Shown one piece after another: positions 22,053-34,682 of a DNA stretch of 63,390 nucleotides. The notes beneath the pieces are model-generated. The model made no database searches and was not told where the DNA came from. It saw only the letters and a list, made by a program, of their open reading frames with translations. Every line of letters begins with the position of its first letter. The first letter of the stretch is position 1. The position numbers and the translations under genes were made by a program. The stretch is from an uncultured Desulfovibrio sp. (lineage in GTDB: Bacteria; Desulfobacterota; Desulfovibrionia; Desulfovibrionales; Desulfovibrionaceae): assembly GCF_944324935.1 (NCBI RefSeq), contig NZ_CALUYG010000010.1:1-63390 (forward strand), read 5' to 3'.

Positions 22053-22081
22053 ACAGTAACTATTCCTAAAAAGGAAGTCAA
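22053..22081 (-). promoter_or_regulatory. Sigma-70 promoter with palindrome in the spacer
   Basis: On the minus strand TTGACT (22076-22081), 17 bases and TACTGT (22053-22058). The spacer contains TTCCT-N4-AGGAA, which could be an operator for a repressor or for a spacer-twisting activator. Confidence 0.65.
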
Positions 22082-22144
22082 GCCTTTTCCGACTGAAAAA
22101 GTGGGAAACGGCAGCCTTCGCCGGATGCCGGGCCGGAGCCGCCG

Positions 22145-22176
22145 AAAAAAGGGACCGCCTGCGGCGGCAGGCGGTC
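22145..22176 (-). terminator. Rho-independent terminator after the TPR membrane gene
   Basis: GACCGCCTGC (22153-22162) pairs perfectly with 22167-22176, followed on the minus strand by CCTTTTTTC. Confidence 0.9.
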
Positions 22177-22191
22177 GGAAGCGGGCGGATC

Positions 22192-24939
22192 CTAGTTGTC
22201 TTCCATGCGGCGGCGCAGTTCTTCCTGGCGCTGGCGTTCGGCTTCGGCCTCCTGCATGCGCCGGGCATTCTCCGCCTCCATCTGGCGCTGGCGGCGGATG
22301 CGGTCAAGGCGCATCTGCTGGGCCTTCTCGCGCTGTTCGCGGGCCTCGTTGAGCAGCTTTTCCCGCTTGGAGTCAAAGACCAGGGTGGAGCGCAGGGCGG
22401 CGATGCCGAGGGCGATGACGGAGATGATGAAGACCAGCACCTTCTGGATGCCCCACTGGTTTTCCCCGATGAGATCGCGCAGCCAGCCCATGTAGAAATG
22501 CTGGCCCCAGAGCACCACGGCGGGCACGCCGAGGAAGCAGAGCAGCAGCCCCACCAGCTCGACCCAGAGAAAGGTCTTGCCCATGGTCATCACGAAAAGG
22601 GTGGCGTCGCGCACCATGCGCAGGAACTTGAGGCGCTTGCGCAGATCCCGCAGGAGCTGGTTGAGGCGCGGCGTGGTGGTCTGGGCGCGCTTGAAGGTGG
22701 CGGCATCGTTGAAGTTGCAGGCAAAGGCCCAGTTGATGATGCCCGCGCACTCGTTGAACTCCTGACTGAATTCCTTGAGCGCCGAGGGGAAGGGGAACCA
22801 CGAGGCCTCGTCGCGCACTTCCTGCAGGCGTTCCAGATAGCCCTTGTAGCGTTCACGCAGATCGTCCACCTCATGCTGGATGCATTCGTCGAGTTCCTTT
22901 TCCAGCGGCGGCGTTTCCTCGACTACGCGCAGGAAGGCCGTATAGTTCTTGACCTCGCTCATCTGCTTGAGCTGGGCGATGCGCTTGCCGAGCTTGATAT
23001 GGACGGGATGATCCTCCTCGAACCACTGGCCGAGGCGTTCCTCCATCTCGCTGATGCGGCCGGTCTCGTCCAGGGCGCGGCTGTGGGCGGCATCCCAGAT
23101 GTCGTAGAGCGAGGAGAGGATGAGCAGACGTCCGCGCTCCAGAGCCGGATCGATGAGGATGCGGTTGAAGAAGGCCGGCTCGTCCTTGACCAGCTTGGTG
23201 ATCTGGTCGAGCACCTGCTCGCCGAAGCCCATCTTCACCTTGCAGACGATTTCCCGGTAGCGCAGGTCGTGCCACTGGGGCATGAGGCGCAGCACCTGGG
23301 CATATTGTTCGAGGGCCTGCGCATAGTGGCCGAGTTCTTCATGCAGGCGGCCCTGAAGGTATTCGTTCCAGGCCTGGAGGGCGGGCGAGGGGGTGAGGCT
23401 GGCCGCCTCCCGGAAGGACTGGGGCGCATGGGCGTAGTCGCCGCGCTCCACCTGCAAAAAGCCGAGCACCGTCCTGAGGCGCGGGTCGCGCGAGTGCCGG
23501 GTGATGGACTCATTGATGGATTTTTCCAGGGAAAGGAGGCCTTCCGGCGGCGTCTGGGCCAGCTTGTCGAGGAAATCCCAGGCCGGGCTGTCGTCCCGCT
23601 GGACGTTTTCGTCCTCGTCCGCATCGCGCATGCGGTAGAGCCACTGCCGGGGCACGTTGCGCAGCTGGCCGGCGCCGTTGAGGTCGAGCACCGCTTGCAG
23701 GAGGGTGGCGGTGGGGCCGGGGGTGCTCAGCAGCTCCCCGTAGCCGTCCAGCCCCCTGGCGACCAGCATGTGTTCGATCTGCCGGAAGCCCTCGTTGATG
23801 GTGTCCAGATCGAGCGCGGCCAGCTCGTCCCAGATCTGGGGACGGCTGGGGGCGTAGGTGCGGGTCGGGCACTGGGCGGCGGTGTGGGTGCGTATGCCGC
23901 AGTAGAAGCAGCCGGCATCGGACGAGCCGGCCGCCAGATGTCCGGCCATGAGCAGGGGGATGGAGCGGTGGCTGACGCTGTTCTCGTCAAGGATGATGTT
24001 GCACCAGCTGTCGATGCTCGACTGGTCGCCGGAAAAGGCGATGTCCCGGATGGTGAAGCCCTCGCCCAGCAGGTAGGCGTTGCGATAGCTCATGTAGGGA
24101 AAGTCGGGCATGAGGTTGTCCCACTTCAGGCCGACTTTCCTGGGCAGATCATTGTTGAAGTTGAAATTCTTGCGATCCGTCACCACGCAGACGCAGGGCC
24201 AGCAGGGGGCCTTCTGGTCGCTTTCGCGGTCGAAGGTCTGGAGGTAGTCGCGCAGGAAGGTACGCAGCATGAGCAGGTTTTCCACGGCCACCATGACGAA
24301 GGTCTCGTGGACGATGAAGCGCATCTTGTGTTCCTGGAAGAGGCTCTCCAGGCGCTCGAACATGGCGGGCCAGCCGGCCTGGTATTCCTTGTCCAGCGGG
24401 CTGCCCAGGGGGTGGAGGATGGCGAACCACGACTGGGTGGACGTGTAGGGCATGCGCACGTCCGCCTTGAGCAATGCCCAGTCCAGATGCGCTATTCCCT
24501 GACGGGGCGCGGCCTTTTCAAAGTCGATGCCGGGCAGGGTGTTCTTGCCTTCGCGGCTCTTGGGATGCACCCAGACTTCCAGGCTCTCGGGGATCATCAT
24601 CTGCTGGGCGGCCAGCTTGCCGTCCACCCAGAGGTTCATTTCCCGGCGCGCGCCGAACTGCAGACGCCCGGGGAAGATCTCGATGGCGACGGGCAGGTCG
24701 TTGAAATTGCCCCAGACGGAGAGGCGCGCCAGCGCCAGGAAGGCATCGTCGGTAAAGAAGAACCACAGCGCCTGGTCGCCTTCTTCGGTCAGCAACATGC
24801 CGCCGTAGTTGAGCAGCGTCTGGTTGACGGCCGCAGGCGGGGTCTTTTGCCAGCACACCCAGACGGCATGCCCCATGGTGCTCATGCGGACCACGGGAAT
24901 TTCAGGCAGGCGATTGAGAAGCTGCGACAAATTGGCCAT
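22192..24939 (-). CDS. TPR-containing membrane protein with CCHC zinc knuckle
   Basis: The function of this 915-residue protein is unknown to me. An N-terminal region (1-330) is followed by CFYCGIRTHTAAQC at 344-357, which exactly fits the CX2CX4HX4C zinc knuckle. Tetratricopeptide-like repeats (about 490-580) come next, then a helical region with coiled-coil character (650-760). Two membrane segments follow (about 790-825 and 845-870). A highly charged C-terminal coiled coil rich in Arg, Glu and Gln (870-915) ends the protein. It lacks a signal peptide, so the N-terminal bulk is probably cytoplasmic. It is divergent from the MoaE-like gene and ends with a terminator, so it is a single-gene unit. 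Confidence 0.85.
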   Translation of the reverse strand: MANLSQLLNRLPEIPVVRMSTMGHAVWVCWQKTPPAAVNQTLLNYGGMLLTEEGDQALWFFFTDDAFLALARLSVWGNFNDLPVAIEIFPGRLQFGARREMNLWVDGKLAAQQMMIPESLEVWVHPKSREGKNTLPGIDFEKAAPRQGIAHLDWALLKADVRMPYTSTQSWFAILHPLGSPLDKEYQAGWPAMFERLESLFQEHKMRFIVHETFVMVAVENLLMLRTFLRDYLQTFDRESDQKAPCWPCVCVVTDRKNFNFNNDLPRKVGLKWDNLMPDFPYMSYRNAYLLGEGFTIRDIAFSGDQSSIDSWCNIILDENSVSHRSIPLLMAGHLAAGSSDAGCFYCGIRTHTAAQCPTRTYAPSRPQIWDELAALDLDTINEGFRQIEHMLVARGLDGYGELLSTPGPTATLLQAVLDLNGAGQLRNVPRQWLYRMRDADEDENVQRDDSPAWDFLDKLAQTPPEGLLSLEKSINESITRHSRDPRLRTVLGFLQVERGDYAHAPQSFREAASLTPSPALQAWNEYLQGRLHEELGHYAQALEQYAQVLRLMPQWHDLRYREIVCKVKMGFGEQVLDQITKLVKDEPAFFNRILIDPALERGRLLILSSLYDIWDAAHSRALDETGRISEMEERLGQWFEEDHPVHIKLGKRIAQLKQMSEVKNYTAFLRVVEETPPLEKELDECIQHEVDDLRERYKGYLERLQEVRDEASWFPFPSALKEFSQEFNECAGIINWAFACNFNDAATFKRAQTTTPRLNQLLRDLRKRLKFLRMVRDATLFVMTMGKTFLWVELVGLLLCFLGVPAVVLWGQHFYMGWLRDLIGENQWGIQKVLVFIISVIALGIAALRSTLVFDSKREKLLNEAREQREKAQQMRLDRIRRQRQMEAENARRMQEAEAERQRQEELRRRMEDN

Positions 24940-25021
24940 GAAAAAATCCTTTATGCCGGACGGCGATATATGTAGACTGACACGTCAGGCCGCCGTGCCC
25001 CCAACAGGAGAAACAACACCT

Positions 25022-25387
25022 ATGGACATCACCAAAACGCTACAGGAACTGAAACAGCGCCCCGGCTTCAGCGATCATGTGGGCATGATGCTGGTGCACA
25101 ACGGCGTCGTGCGGGGCTGGTCCCGCAAGGAGCATGCCGCCGTGGGGCGGGTCATCGTCCGACCCGACCGTGAACGGATGGAGGCCATCCGCCGTGAGAT
25201 GGAGGGCCGGCCCGGCATCTTCGCCGTGCTGGCGGAAGCCGCCGAAGGCGAGCGCCGCCCCGGGGACGATCTGCTCTTCCTTGTGGTGGCCGGCGATCTC
25301 CGTGAGAACGTGAAAGCCGTCTTTGCGGAGCTGCTGGACCGCATCAAGTCCGAGGCCGTCATCAAGGAGGAGCTGCCGCCCGCCTAG
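25022..25387 (+). CDS. MoaE-like molybdopterin synthase large subunit family protein
   Basis: The 121-residue protein resembles MoaE, which with MoaD adds the dithiolene sulfurs to precursor Z in molybdenum cofactor synthesis. The MoaE-like pattern is in the C-terminal half: LLFLVVAGDLRENVKAVF, then LLDRIKSEAVIKEE, matching the family's Asp-x-x-Lys and final Lys-Glu region. The N-terminal part is short and divergent (MLVHNGVVRGWSRKEH). The ATG at 25022 has AGGAGA upstream. No moaD or other moa gene is adjacent, so a related role outside molybdopterin synthase is possible. Confidence 0.75.
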   Translation: MDITKTLQELKQRPGFSDHVGMMLVHNGVVRGWSRKEHAAVGRVIVRPDRERMEAIRREMEGRPGIFAVLAEAAEGERRPGDDLLFLVVAGDLRENVKAVFAELLDRIKSEAVIKEELPPA

Positions 25388-25483
25388 GCCGGTTCGCGCA
25401 ACCCGTCAGTTCCTTTCCTCTTTATCGGCATCACGGGGCGGGACATTAGCGCCGCCGGCCCTTTTCCGCAAAGATTTCCGGCA

Positions 25484-25511
25484 TTGCCAAACGGCAAAGG
25501 CTGCCTATACT
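25484..25511 (+). promoter_or_regulatory. Sigma-70 promoter of secA
   Basis: TTGCCA (25484-25489), a 16-base spacer and TATACT (25506-25511), about 85 bases before the secA start. Confidence 0.75.
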
Positions 25512-25596
25512 ATGGGAGCAGGCCGGGGCGTCGCCCCTCTCCGTGAACCCCTCTCTTTCGGCCGTGCGTCCACGGTCGTTCTTCCCAGGAGTCCCG

Positions 25597-28122
<2,526 letters not shown>

Positions 28123-28500
28123 TCCGCAGGGCGGACGAGGGGACGGACGCGCCGCGCGGAGCCGCGCCGGGGCCGTCTCCTCGAAAGACGTCGTCACGGC
28201 GTCGTCCGGCGGGGAGGCGGCTTTTGACGGGCGGCCCTCCCGCCCGCCGTCCTCGCGGGATATTCGCCGGGGGCTGCCGGGCCGGGCAGGAGACTTTCCC
28301 TTTGCGCCTGACGGAAAATATGCTAGAGCGGTCCCACTGTGAAAGGAGCCGCGCCGGACTGGCGCAGGCGCGCAATGCCCGCCTCCGCCGTCCGGCGGGA
28401 GGCGGCAAAACGGCCGCCGTGCCGGCGTCCCGCGCCCGTCGCGCGCGTCCCGCGAAGACGCGCTGACGGACGGGGAACGTCGCGCGGGGGGAGAGGTGCT

Positions 28501-29498
<998 letters not shown>

Positions 29499-29502
<4 letters not shown>

Positions 29503-30161
29503 TCGACCAGCAAACCCTTGAAATGCTGCTGGGCGGCGTGTGGGATACCCTGTACATGACCCTGGTGGCCACGTTCTTTTCCTACGTCTTCGGCCTGATC
29601 ATGGGCGTGGCGCTGGTCATCTGCCGCAAGGACGGCATCCGCCCCAATGCGCTCGTCTACGGGGTGCTGGATGTGGTGGTCAATCTGACTCGCTCCTTCC
29701 CCTTCCTCATCCTTATGATCGCGGTCATCCCCTTCACCCGCTTCCTGGTGGGGACCACCATCGGCAACAACGCCACCGTGGTTCCGCTGGTGCTGGCGGC
29801 CGCGCCCTTTGTGGCCCGTCTGGTGGAATCCTCCCTGCTGGAGGTGGACGCCGGCGTGGTGGAGGCCGCGCAGAGCATGGGGGCCTCCACCTGGCAGATC
29901 ATCACCAAGGTGCTGCTGCCCGAAGCCCTGCCCTCGCTCATCAACGGCAGCGCCGTGTCGGCCATCACCATTCTGGGGTACTCGGCCATGTCCGGCGCCG
30001 TGGGCGGCGGCGGCCTGGGCAAGCTGGCCATCATGTACGGCTACAACCGCTATCAGACGGACATCATGGTTATGACCGTCGTGCTGCTCATCATCATCGT
30101 GCAGGCCTTCCAGAGCTTCGGCAACTGGGCCACCCGACGCAGCGACAAGCGCGGCTCCTGA
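29499..30161 (+). CDS. metI: Methionine ABC transporter permease MetI
   Basis: The 220-residue inner-membrane permease has about five membrane helices and the ABC permease EAA-like loop (EAAQSMGASTWQIITKVLLPEALP). The Gly-rich SGAVGGGGLGKLA segment after it is typical of MetI. It partners MetN, and its start overlaps the metN stop (ATGA). Confidence 0.95.
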
Positions 30162-30201
30162 GCGGCCGCGTGACACCCTTTAGCCTGTGGGAGACACAGC
30201 C

Positions 30202-30990
30202 ATGAAAAAACTGCTTCTGACGCTGGCGGCCCTGTTGCTGCCCCTTTCCGCCCAGGCGGGCAATACCATCGTGGTGGGCGCTTCGCCCACGCCGCATGCC
30301 GAGATACTGGCCGAAGCCGCCAAGCTCCTCAAGAAGGACGGCTATACCCTGAAGATCGTGGAATATTCCGACTATGTCCAGCCCAATGTGGCGCTGGACG
30401 GCAAGGAGCTGGACGCCAACTACTTCCAGCACAAGCCCTATCTGGACGACTTCAACGCCCAGAAGGGCACGAAACTCGTGAGCATGGGTGGCGTGCACTA
30501 TGAGCCCTTCGGCATCTACGCGGGCAAGTGCAAGAACCTCAAGGACCTGAAGGACGGCGCCATGGTGGCCGTGCCCAATGACGCCACCAACGAGGGTCGC
30601 GCGCTCCTGCTCATGGAGGCCGTGGGGCTCATCACGCTGAAGAAGGATGCCGGTCTGGCCGCCACCCGCCGCGACATCGCCGACAATCCCAGGAAGCTCA
30701 AGATCGAGGAGATCGAGGCCGCCCAGCTCGTGCGCGCCCTGCCCGACGTGGACGTGGCCATCATCAACGGCAACTACGCCATCCTCGGCGGGCTGAAGGT
30801 GGCCAACGCCCTGGCCGTTGAGGCCGCCGACTCCGTGGCCGCCGCCACCTACGCCAATATTCTGGCCGTGCGCGCCGGCGACGAGAAGCGTCCCGAGCTG
30901 GTGGAGCTCTACAAGGTGCTGACCGGCCCCGAACTGGCCGAATTTATGAAGAAGAAGTACGCCGGCGCGGTGCTGCCGGCCCACAAGTAG
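30202..30990 (+). CDS. metQ: Methionine-binding protein MetQ (periplasmic)
   Basis: The 262-residue solute-binding protein delivers methionine to MetNI. It has a clear signal peptide (MKKLLLTLAALLLPLSAQA) and family motifs TIVVGASPTPHAEIL, YVQPNVALDGKELDANYFQH and VAVPNDATNEGRALLLM. Many MetQ proteins are lipoproteins, but no lipobox cysteine is present here, so it should be soluble in the periplasm. The ATG at 30202 lies 40 bases after metI. Two strong hairpins follow the gene. Confidence 0.94.
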   Translation: MKKLLLTLAALLLPLSAQAGNTIVVGASPTPHAEILAEAAKLLKKDGYTLKIVEYSDYVQPNVALDGKELDANYFQHKPYLDDFNAQKGTKLVSMGGVHYEPFGIYAGKCKNLKDLKDGAMVAVPNDATNEGRALLLMEAVGLITLKKDAGLAATRRDIADNPRKLKIEEIEAAQLVRALPDVDVAIINGNYAILGGLKVANALAVEAADSVAAATYANILAVRAGDEKRPELVELYKVLTGPELAEFMKKKYAGAVLPAHK

Positions 30991-31002
30991 CCGCGTTGCC
31001 CG

Positions 31003-31024
31003 GGCCGCCCGTCAGCGGGCGGCC
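31003..31024 (+). terminator. Hairpin after metQ
   Basis: A perfect 9-bp stem GGCCGCCCG/CGGGCGGCC with loop TCAG, 13 bases after the metQ stop. There is no T-run, so it may protect the mRNA end. Confidence 0.45.
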
Positions 31025-31035
31025 GGAGGACGGAA

Positions 31036-31074
31036 GGAAGGGGGCGTCTGCCGCTGGCGGCAAACGCCCCTTCC
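31036..31074 (+). terminator. Second, larger hairpin after metQ
   Basis: GGAAGGGG-GCGT-TGCCGC pairs with GCGGCA-ACGC-CCCTTCC with small bulges, giving about 17 pairs. No T-run follows. Together with the hairpin before it, it probably marks the end of the met operon. Confidence 0.5.
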
Positions 31075-31213
31075 CGTTGCCGGGGACTGACGGCAGACCT
31101 GCGGCCTGCGGAGGGTTCGCGCCCGGCGGCCTCCGGTCGGGCGGGCTTGACCGCGCGGCCGTGTTGTGAAAGACATAGGCCATCAAACCCGTTAACGAAA
31201 GACGAGGCATCAA

Positions 31214-32143
31214 ATGACCGCGCAAAGCTATCGCTGCGGCTGGGTGGCGCTCATGGGACCGCCCAATGCGGGCAAATCCACCCTGCTCAACGCGCTGCTG
31301 GGGCAGAAAGTCACCATCGTGACCCCCAAGCCGCAGACCACGCGGAACCAGATCGTGGGCATCCATACCGACGAGACGGCGCAGACCATCTTCATGGACA
31401 CGCCGGGGCTTTCGCAGGTGCGGGGACGGTTGAGCAAGGCCATGCTCCAGGCCGTATGGCAGAGCCTCAATCAGGCCGACGTCATCATGCCTGTGCTGGA
31501 CAGCCATCTCTATATCCGCCATCCCGACTATCTGGAACGCGACCTCGCGCCGGTGGCCGAGGCGCTGGCCAGCGAGGAGCGGCCCATGATCGTGGTGGTC
31601 AACAAGGTCGATCTCTTCGCGGACAAGAGCCGCATGCTGCCCCTGCTGACCCGCCTGAGCGAGATGTGGCCCACGGCGGAGATATTCCCGGTGTCGGCCC
31701 TTATGAAGGACGGCCTGCCCGCCCTCATGGAGCTTATCCGCTCGCGTCTGCCCGAAGCCGAGGCCCAGTTCCCCGACGATCAGATCTCCACGGCGCCGGT
31801 GCGCTTCATGGCGGCGGAGATCATCCGCGAGAAGCTCTTCCTGCACCTGCGGCAGGAAGTGCCCTACTGCATCGCCGTGGAGGTGGAGCACTGGGAAGAG
31901 GATGCCGCGCGGGGACAGACCGTCATTCACGCGGTGATCTATGTGGCCCGCCCCATGCACAAGGGGATGGTCATCGGCAAGGGCGGCAGGGCGCTCAAGC
32001 AGGTGGGCACGGAAGCCCGCAAGGACATCCAGGAGCTTTTGGGCGGCAAGGTGCATCTGGAGCTCTGGGTCAAGGTGCGGGAAAACTGGACGGAAGATTC
32101 GGCCTTCGTGCAGGAAATGACCCGGGTCGGGGAGGTATTGTAA
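31214..32143 (+). CDS. era: GTPase Era
   Basis: The 309-residue GTPase acts in 16S rRNA maturation and 30S assembly. G-motifs: GPPNAGKS (15-22), TTRNQIVG switch, DTPG and NKVD. The C-terminal KH domain has [13 protein letters not shown] and binds the 3' end of 16S rRNA. GAGG precedes the ATG. The gene is followed after one base by a PLP-binding protein gene, so they are probably co-transcribed. Confidence 0.96.
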   Translation: MTAQSYRCGWVALMGPPNAGKSTLLNALLGQKVTIVTPKPQTTRNQIVGIHTDETAQTIFMDTPGLSQVRGRLSKAMLQAVWQSLNQADVIMPVLDSHLYIRHPDYLERDLAPVAEALASEERPMIVVVNKVDLFADKSRMLPLLTRLSEMWPTAEIFPVSALMKDGLPALMELIRSRLPEAEAQFPDDQISTAPVRFMAAEIIREKLFLHLRQEVPYCIAVEVEHWEEDAARGQTVIHAVIYVARPMHKGMVIGKGGRALKQVGTEARKDIQELLGGKVHLELWVKVRENWTEDSAFVQEMTRVGEVL

Positions 32144-32144
32144 G

Positions 32145-32852
32145 ATGGATGTGCGTGCGCGGTATGCGTCCGTGCTGGAGCGGCTGGACAAGGCCGTGGC
32201 CGACGCGGGACGCAAGCGGGAGGAAGTAACCCTGGTTGCCGTCTCCAAGCTGCATGCGGCGGAGGATGTGGCCCGTGTGGCCGCCGCCGGCCAGGTGGAT
32301 TTTGGCGAGAACTATGTCCAGGAGGCCCTGCAGAAACGGCAGGATCTGGCCGGCGACCCGGCCTGTGCCCATATCCGCTGGCACATGATCGGGCATGTGC
32401 AGAGTCGCAAGGCCCCGCTGGTGGCCGGCGCCTTTGCCCTGCTCCATACCCTGGATTCGCGCAAGCTGGCCGACGGGCTGGAAAAGCGCCTTGCCGCGCT
32501 CGATGCGCGTCAGCCGGTGCTCTTTGAGATCAACGTGGGGGCCGAGCCGCAAAAATCCGGCATCATGGCTGAAGATTTGCCGGAACTTGCCGATTATATT
32601 CTGGAGCACTGCCCGCACCTGGATGTGCGGGGCCTTATGTGTCTGCCGCCGGTCTTTGATGCCGGGGACGCCGCGCGCCCCTATTTCGCGCGCCTGCGCT
32701 GCCTGTGCGAGGATCTGCGAACGCGTACCGGACTGGCCTTGCCGCATCTGTCCATGGGCATGTCCGGCGATTTCCCGGCGGCGGTGGCCGAAGGCTCGAC
32801 CATCGTCCGCATCGGGACGGATATTTTTGGTCCGCGCCCGCCAAAAGTCTAG
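32145..32852 (+). CDS. YggS/PLPBP family pyridoxal-phosphate homeostasis protein
   Basis: The 235-residue protein binds pyridoxal 5'-phosphate and buffers vitamin B6 and amino acid balance; no enzyme activity is known for the family. The PLP lysine lies in VAVSKLHAAEDV (K35). FGENYVQE, WHMIGHVQSRK, SMGMSGDF and the final phosphate-binding STIVRIGTDIFG are all present. It starts one base after the era stop. Confidence 0.95.
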   Translation: MDVRARYASVLERLDKAVADAGRKREEVTLVAVSKLHAAEDVARVAAAGQVDFGENYVQEALQKRQDLAGDPACAHIRWHMIGHVQSRKAPLVAGAFALLHTLDSRKLADGLEKRLAALDARQPVLFEINVGAEPQKSGIMAEDLPELADYILEHCPHLDVRGLMCLPPVFDAGDAARPYFARLRCLCEDLRTRTGLALPHLSMGMSGDFPAAVAEGSTIVRIGTDIFGPRPPKV

Positions 32853-32970
32853 CATGGCGCGATTATTGCAAGAGCTTTTGTGGATCCACGAGGCGAAGAG
32901 GCCGCGGCGGTGCCTGCGGCAGGACGGCGCGGACGCTTTTTCGGAATACCGCCAACGGTAAGGAGCAGCT

Positions 32971-33615
32971 ATGGCAGCCAAAGACGGCAGCAAGGAATCG
33001 CAGGCCCTTCCTCCGGGAAGCGGCGCGGCAGACACCCCCAGGAAGAAGTCCCGCGCCAAACGGATCGTCATATTTTTGGCGATCCTGCTCATTACCCTGA
33101 GCGCGGCGGGGGGCGCGGCCTACTGGTGGCTTTTTCTGCGCACGACTGATGGCGTGACCCCGGAAAGCCCTGCCGCCACGGCATCGGCGCAAGACGCCGC
33201 GACGCCGGCGGGGCAGTCCGCTCCGGCAGGCGCCGCGCCCGGGAAGGCGTCCCCGGTTCCGGCAGCCGGGCAGGGGTCGCCCCGCATCGAGGCACAGCCG
33301 GAGATGCCGCGCAGCGCGGGCATCGTGCTGCCGCTGCAGCCCATCCGGGTCAATCTCACCGATCCCAGCGGGCGGCGGTATCTCACCGTCGGCATGGAGA
33401 TCGAGGTCAACAGCGATGTGTCGAAGGAGCTCAAGGCGCAGGGCGCCCGCATCAACGACACCATCATCATGCTGCTGGCCGGGAAGACCTTCGGCGATAT
33501 CTCCACGCCGGAGGGCAAGGTGTTGCTCAAGCATGAGATCGCCGCGCGTCTCAACCAGATTCTGGGCGCGCAGCGGGTCATCCGGGTCTACTTTACCAAC
33601 TTCGTGGTGGAATAG
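32971..33615 (+). CDS. fliL: Flagellar basal body-associated protein FliL
   Basis: The 214-residue protein has a basic N-terminus (KKSRAKR), one membrane segment (about 32-55), a low-complexity Ala/Pro linker (60-110) and a C-terminal FliL domain (LQPIRVNLTD...YLTVGMEIEV...RVYFTNFVVE). FliL sits around the stator and supports motor torque. AAGGAG precedes the ATG. It opens a flagellar run fliL-fliN-fliO-fliP-fliQ; fliM, often between fliL and fliN, is absent here. Confidence 0.9.
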   Translation: MAAKDGSKESQALPPGSGAADTPRKKSRAKRIVIFLAILLITLSAAGGAAYWWLFLRTTDGVTPESPAATASAQDAATPAGQSAPAGAAPGKASPVPAAGQGSPRIEAQPEMPRSAGIVLPLQPIRVNLTDPSGRRYLTVGMEIEVNSDVSKELKAQGARINDTIIMLLAGKTFGDISTPEGKVLLKHEIAARLNQILGAQRVIRVYFTNFVVE

Positions 33616-33646
33616 CTTCCCCCACGCCTGAAACGAGGATGTGAGC

Positions 33647-34189
33647 ATGGCGCAGGACGATCAGGACGATTTGGCCGCACAGTGGGCGGCTCAGCTGGAT
33701 GGGAGCGGAGGAGCGGACGACCTGCTCGCCGATGTCGACCTCGGGGGGGATACCGACAAACCCGCGGGAGGCGAGGACGAGTCGCTGGCCTCGGAATGGG
33801 CCGAAGCGCTTGCCAATGATGAAAAGAGCGGCGGCACGGACAAGCTGACGAGCTTTGCCGAACAGGCCACGGATGCCCAGTTCAAGGACATGACGGAGGC
33901 CGCCCGGCAGCCGCACGACCAGAAGCTCAAGCGCGAGCTGGACTTCATTCTGGACATCCCGCTGGATGTTTCGGCCGAACTGGGCCGGACCCGTCTGCTC
34001 ATCAACGAGCTGCTGCAGCTGGGTCAGGGCTCGGTGGTGGAGCTGAACAAGCTGGCCGGCGAGCCGCTGGAAGTCTTTGTGAACGGCAAGCTGGTGGCCC
34101 GCGGCGAAGCCGTGGTCATCAACGAAAAATTCGGTGTCCGGCTGACGGACATCATCAGCCCCATTGAACGAGTGAAGCAGCTTGGCTAA
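33647..34189 (+). CDS. fliN: Flagellar motor switch protein FliN
   Basis: The 180-residue protein has a long acidic N-terminal part (1-95, rich in Asp, Glu and Gly) and a C-terminal SpoA/FliN domain (LDFILDIPLDVSAELGRTR...INEKFGVRLTDIIS). It forms part of the rotor C-ring. The ATG at 33647 is preferred over the GTG 6 bases upstream because CGAGGA is 7 bases before it. Its end overlaps the TTG start of fliO. Confidence 0.93.
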   Translation: MAQDDQDDLAAQWAAQLDGSGGADDLLADVDLGGDTDKPAGGEDESLASEWAEALANDEKSGGTDKLTSFAEQATDAQFKDMTEAARQPHDQKLKRELDFILDIPLDVSAELGRTRLLINELLQLGQGSVVELNKLAGEPLEVFVNGKLVARGEAVVINEKFGVRLTDIISPIERVKQLG

Positions 34190-34682
34190 CCGTTCTCAAC
34201 GCCGCAATGCCATCCTGACGGCGGCATGCGCGGGGATCTGGGCGATCGGGGGGCTTCCTCCGGTCGCCCTGGCCGCTGAAGGAGGCGTCCCCGATGCGGG
34301 CGCGCCCCTGGGGCAGCCCATGTTCTCCTGGGGCAGCTATGTGCAGGCCCTGGCCATCCTGTGCCTGCTGTTGGGGCTGCTCTGGGTGGGCGTGTGGCTC
34401 CTGCGGCGGTATGGCCGCTTCAACTTTATCCCGCGGCCCGGCAACCTGCCGCGCGACGCGCTGATGATGGAGGCGCAAATGCCGCTGGGCCCGCGCAAGG
34501 GGCTCATGGTGGTGCGCTTCATGAACCGCAGGCTGTTGCTCGGCGTGACCGAACAACAGATCATCCTGCTGACGGAGGAGAGCCCAGACCATGAAACGTC
34601 TCGTCAGGATTTTCAGCACCTCCTGGAGCAGAGCGTTGCCGCTGCTGCTCGCGACGCTGGTGCTGACGGTCCTCGTGCCTGA
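34182..34682 (+). CDS. fliO: Flagellar biosynthesis protein FliO
   Basis: The 166-residue protein has a signal-like N-terminus, one main membrane segment (about 50-72: YVQALAILCLLLGLLWVGVW) and a short cytoplasmic domain (LMMEAQMPLGPRKGLMVVRF), as in FliO, which helps assemble FliP rings. The start is TTG within TTGGCTAA, overlapping the fliN stop; no ATG gives the membrane part with its N-terminus. Its last 92 bases overlap the beginning of fliP, an unusually long overlap. Confidence 0.85.
   Translation: MANRSQRRNAILTAACAGIWAIGGLPPVALAAEGGVPDAGAPLGQPMFSWGSYVQALAILCLLLGLLWVGVWLLRRYGRFNFIPRPGNLPRDALMMEAQMPLGPRKGLMVVRFMNRRLLLGVTEQQIILLTEESPDHETSRQDFQHLLEQSVAAAARDAGADGPRA

Noticed and set aside
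28123-28500. SAM riboswitch before metNIQ
   Set aside because: No SAM-I/II-like conserved core was found. The region is GC-rich without clear structure.
32854-32961. 35-codon open frame between the PLP protein gene and fliL
   Set aside because: It has no ribosome binding site and no recognisable feature. It fills the gap but is not supported.
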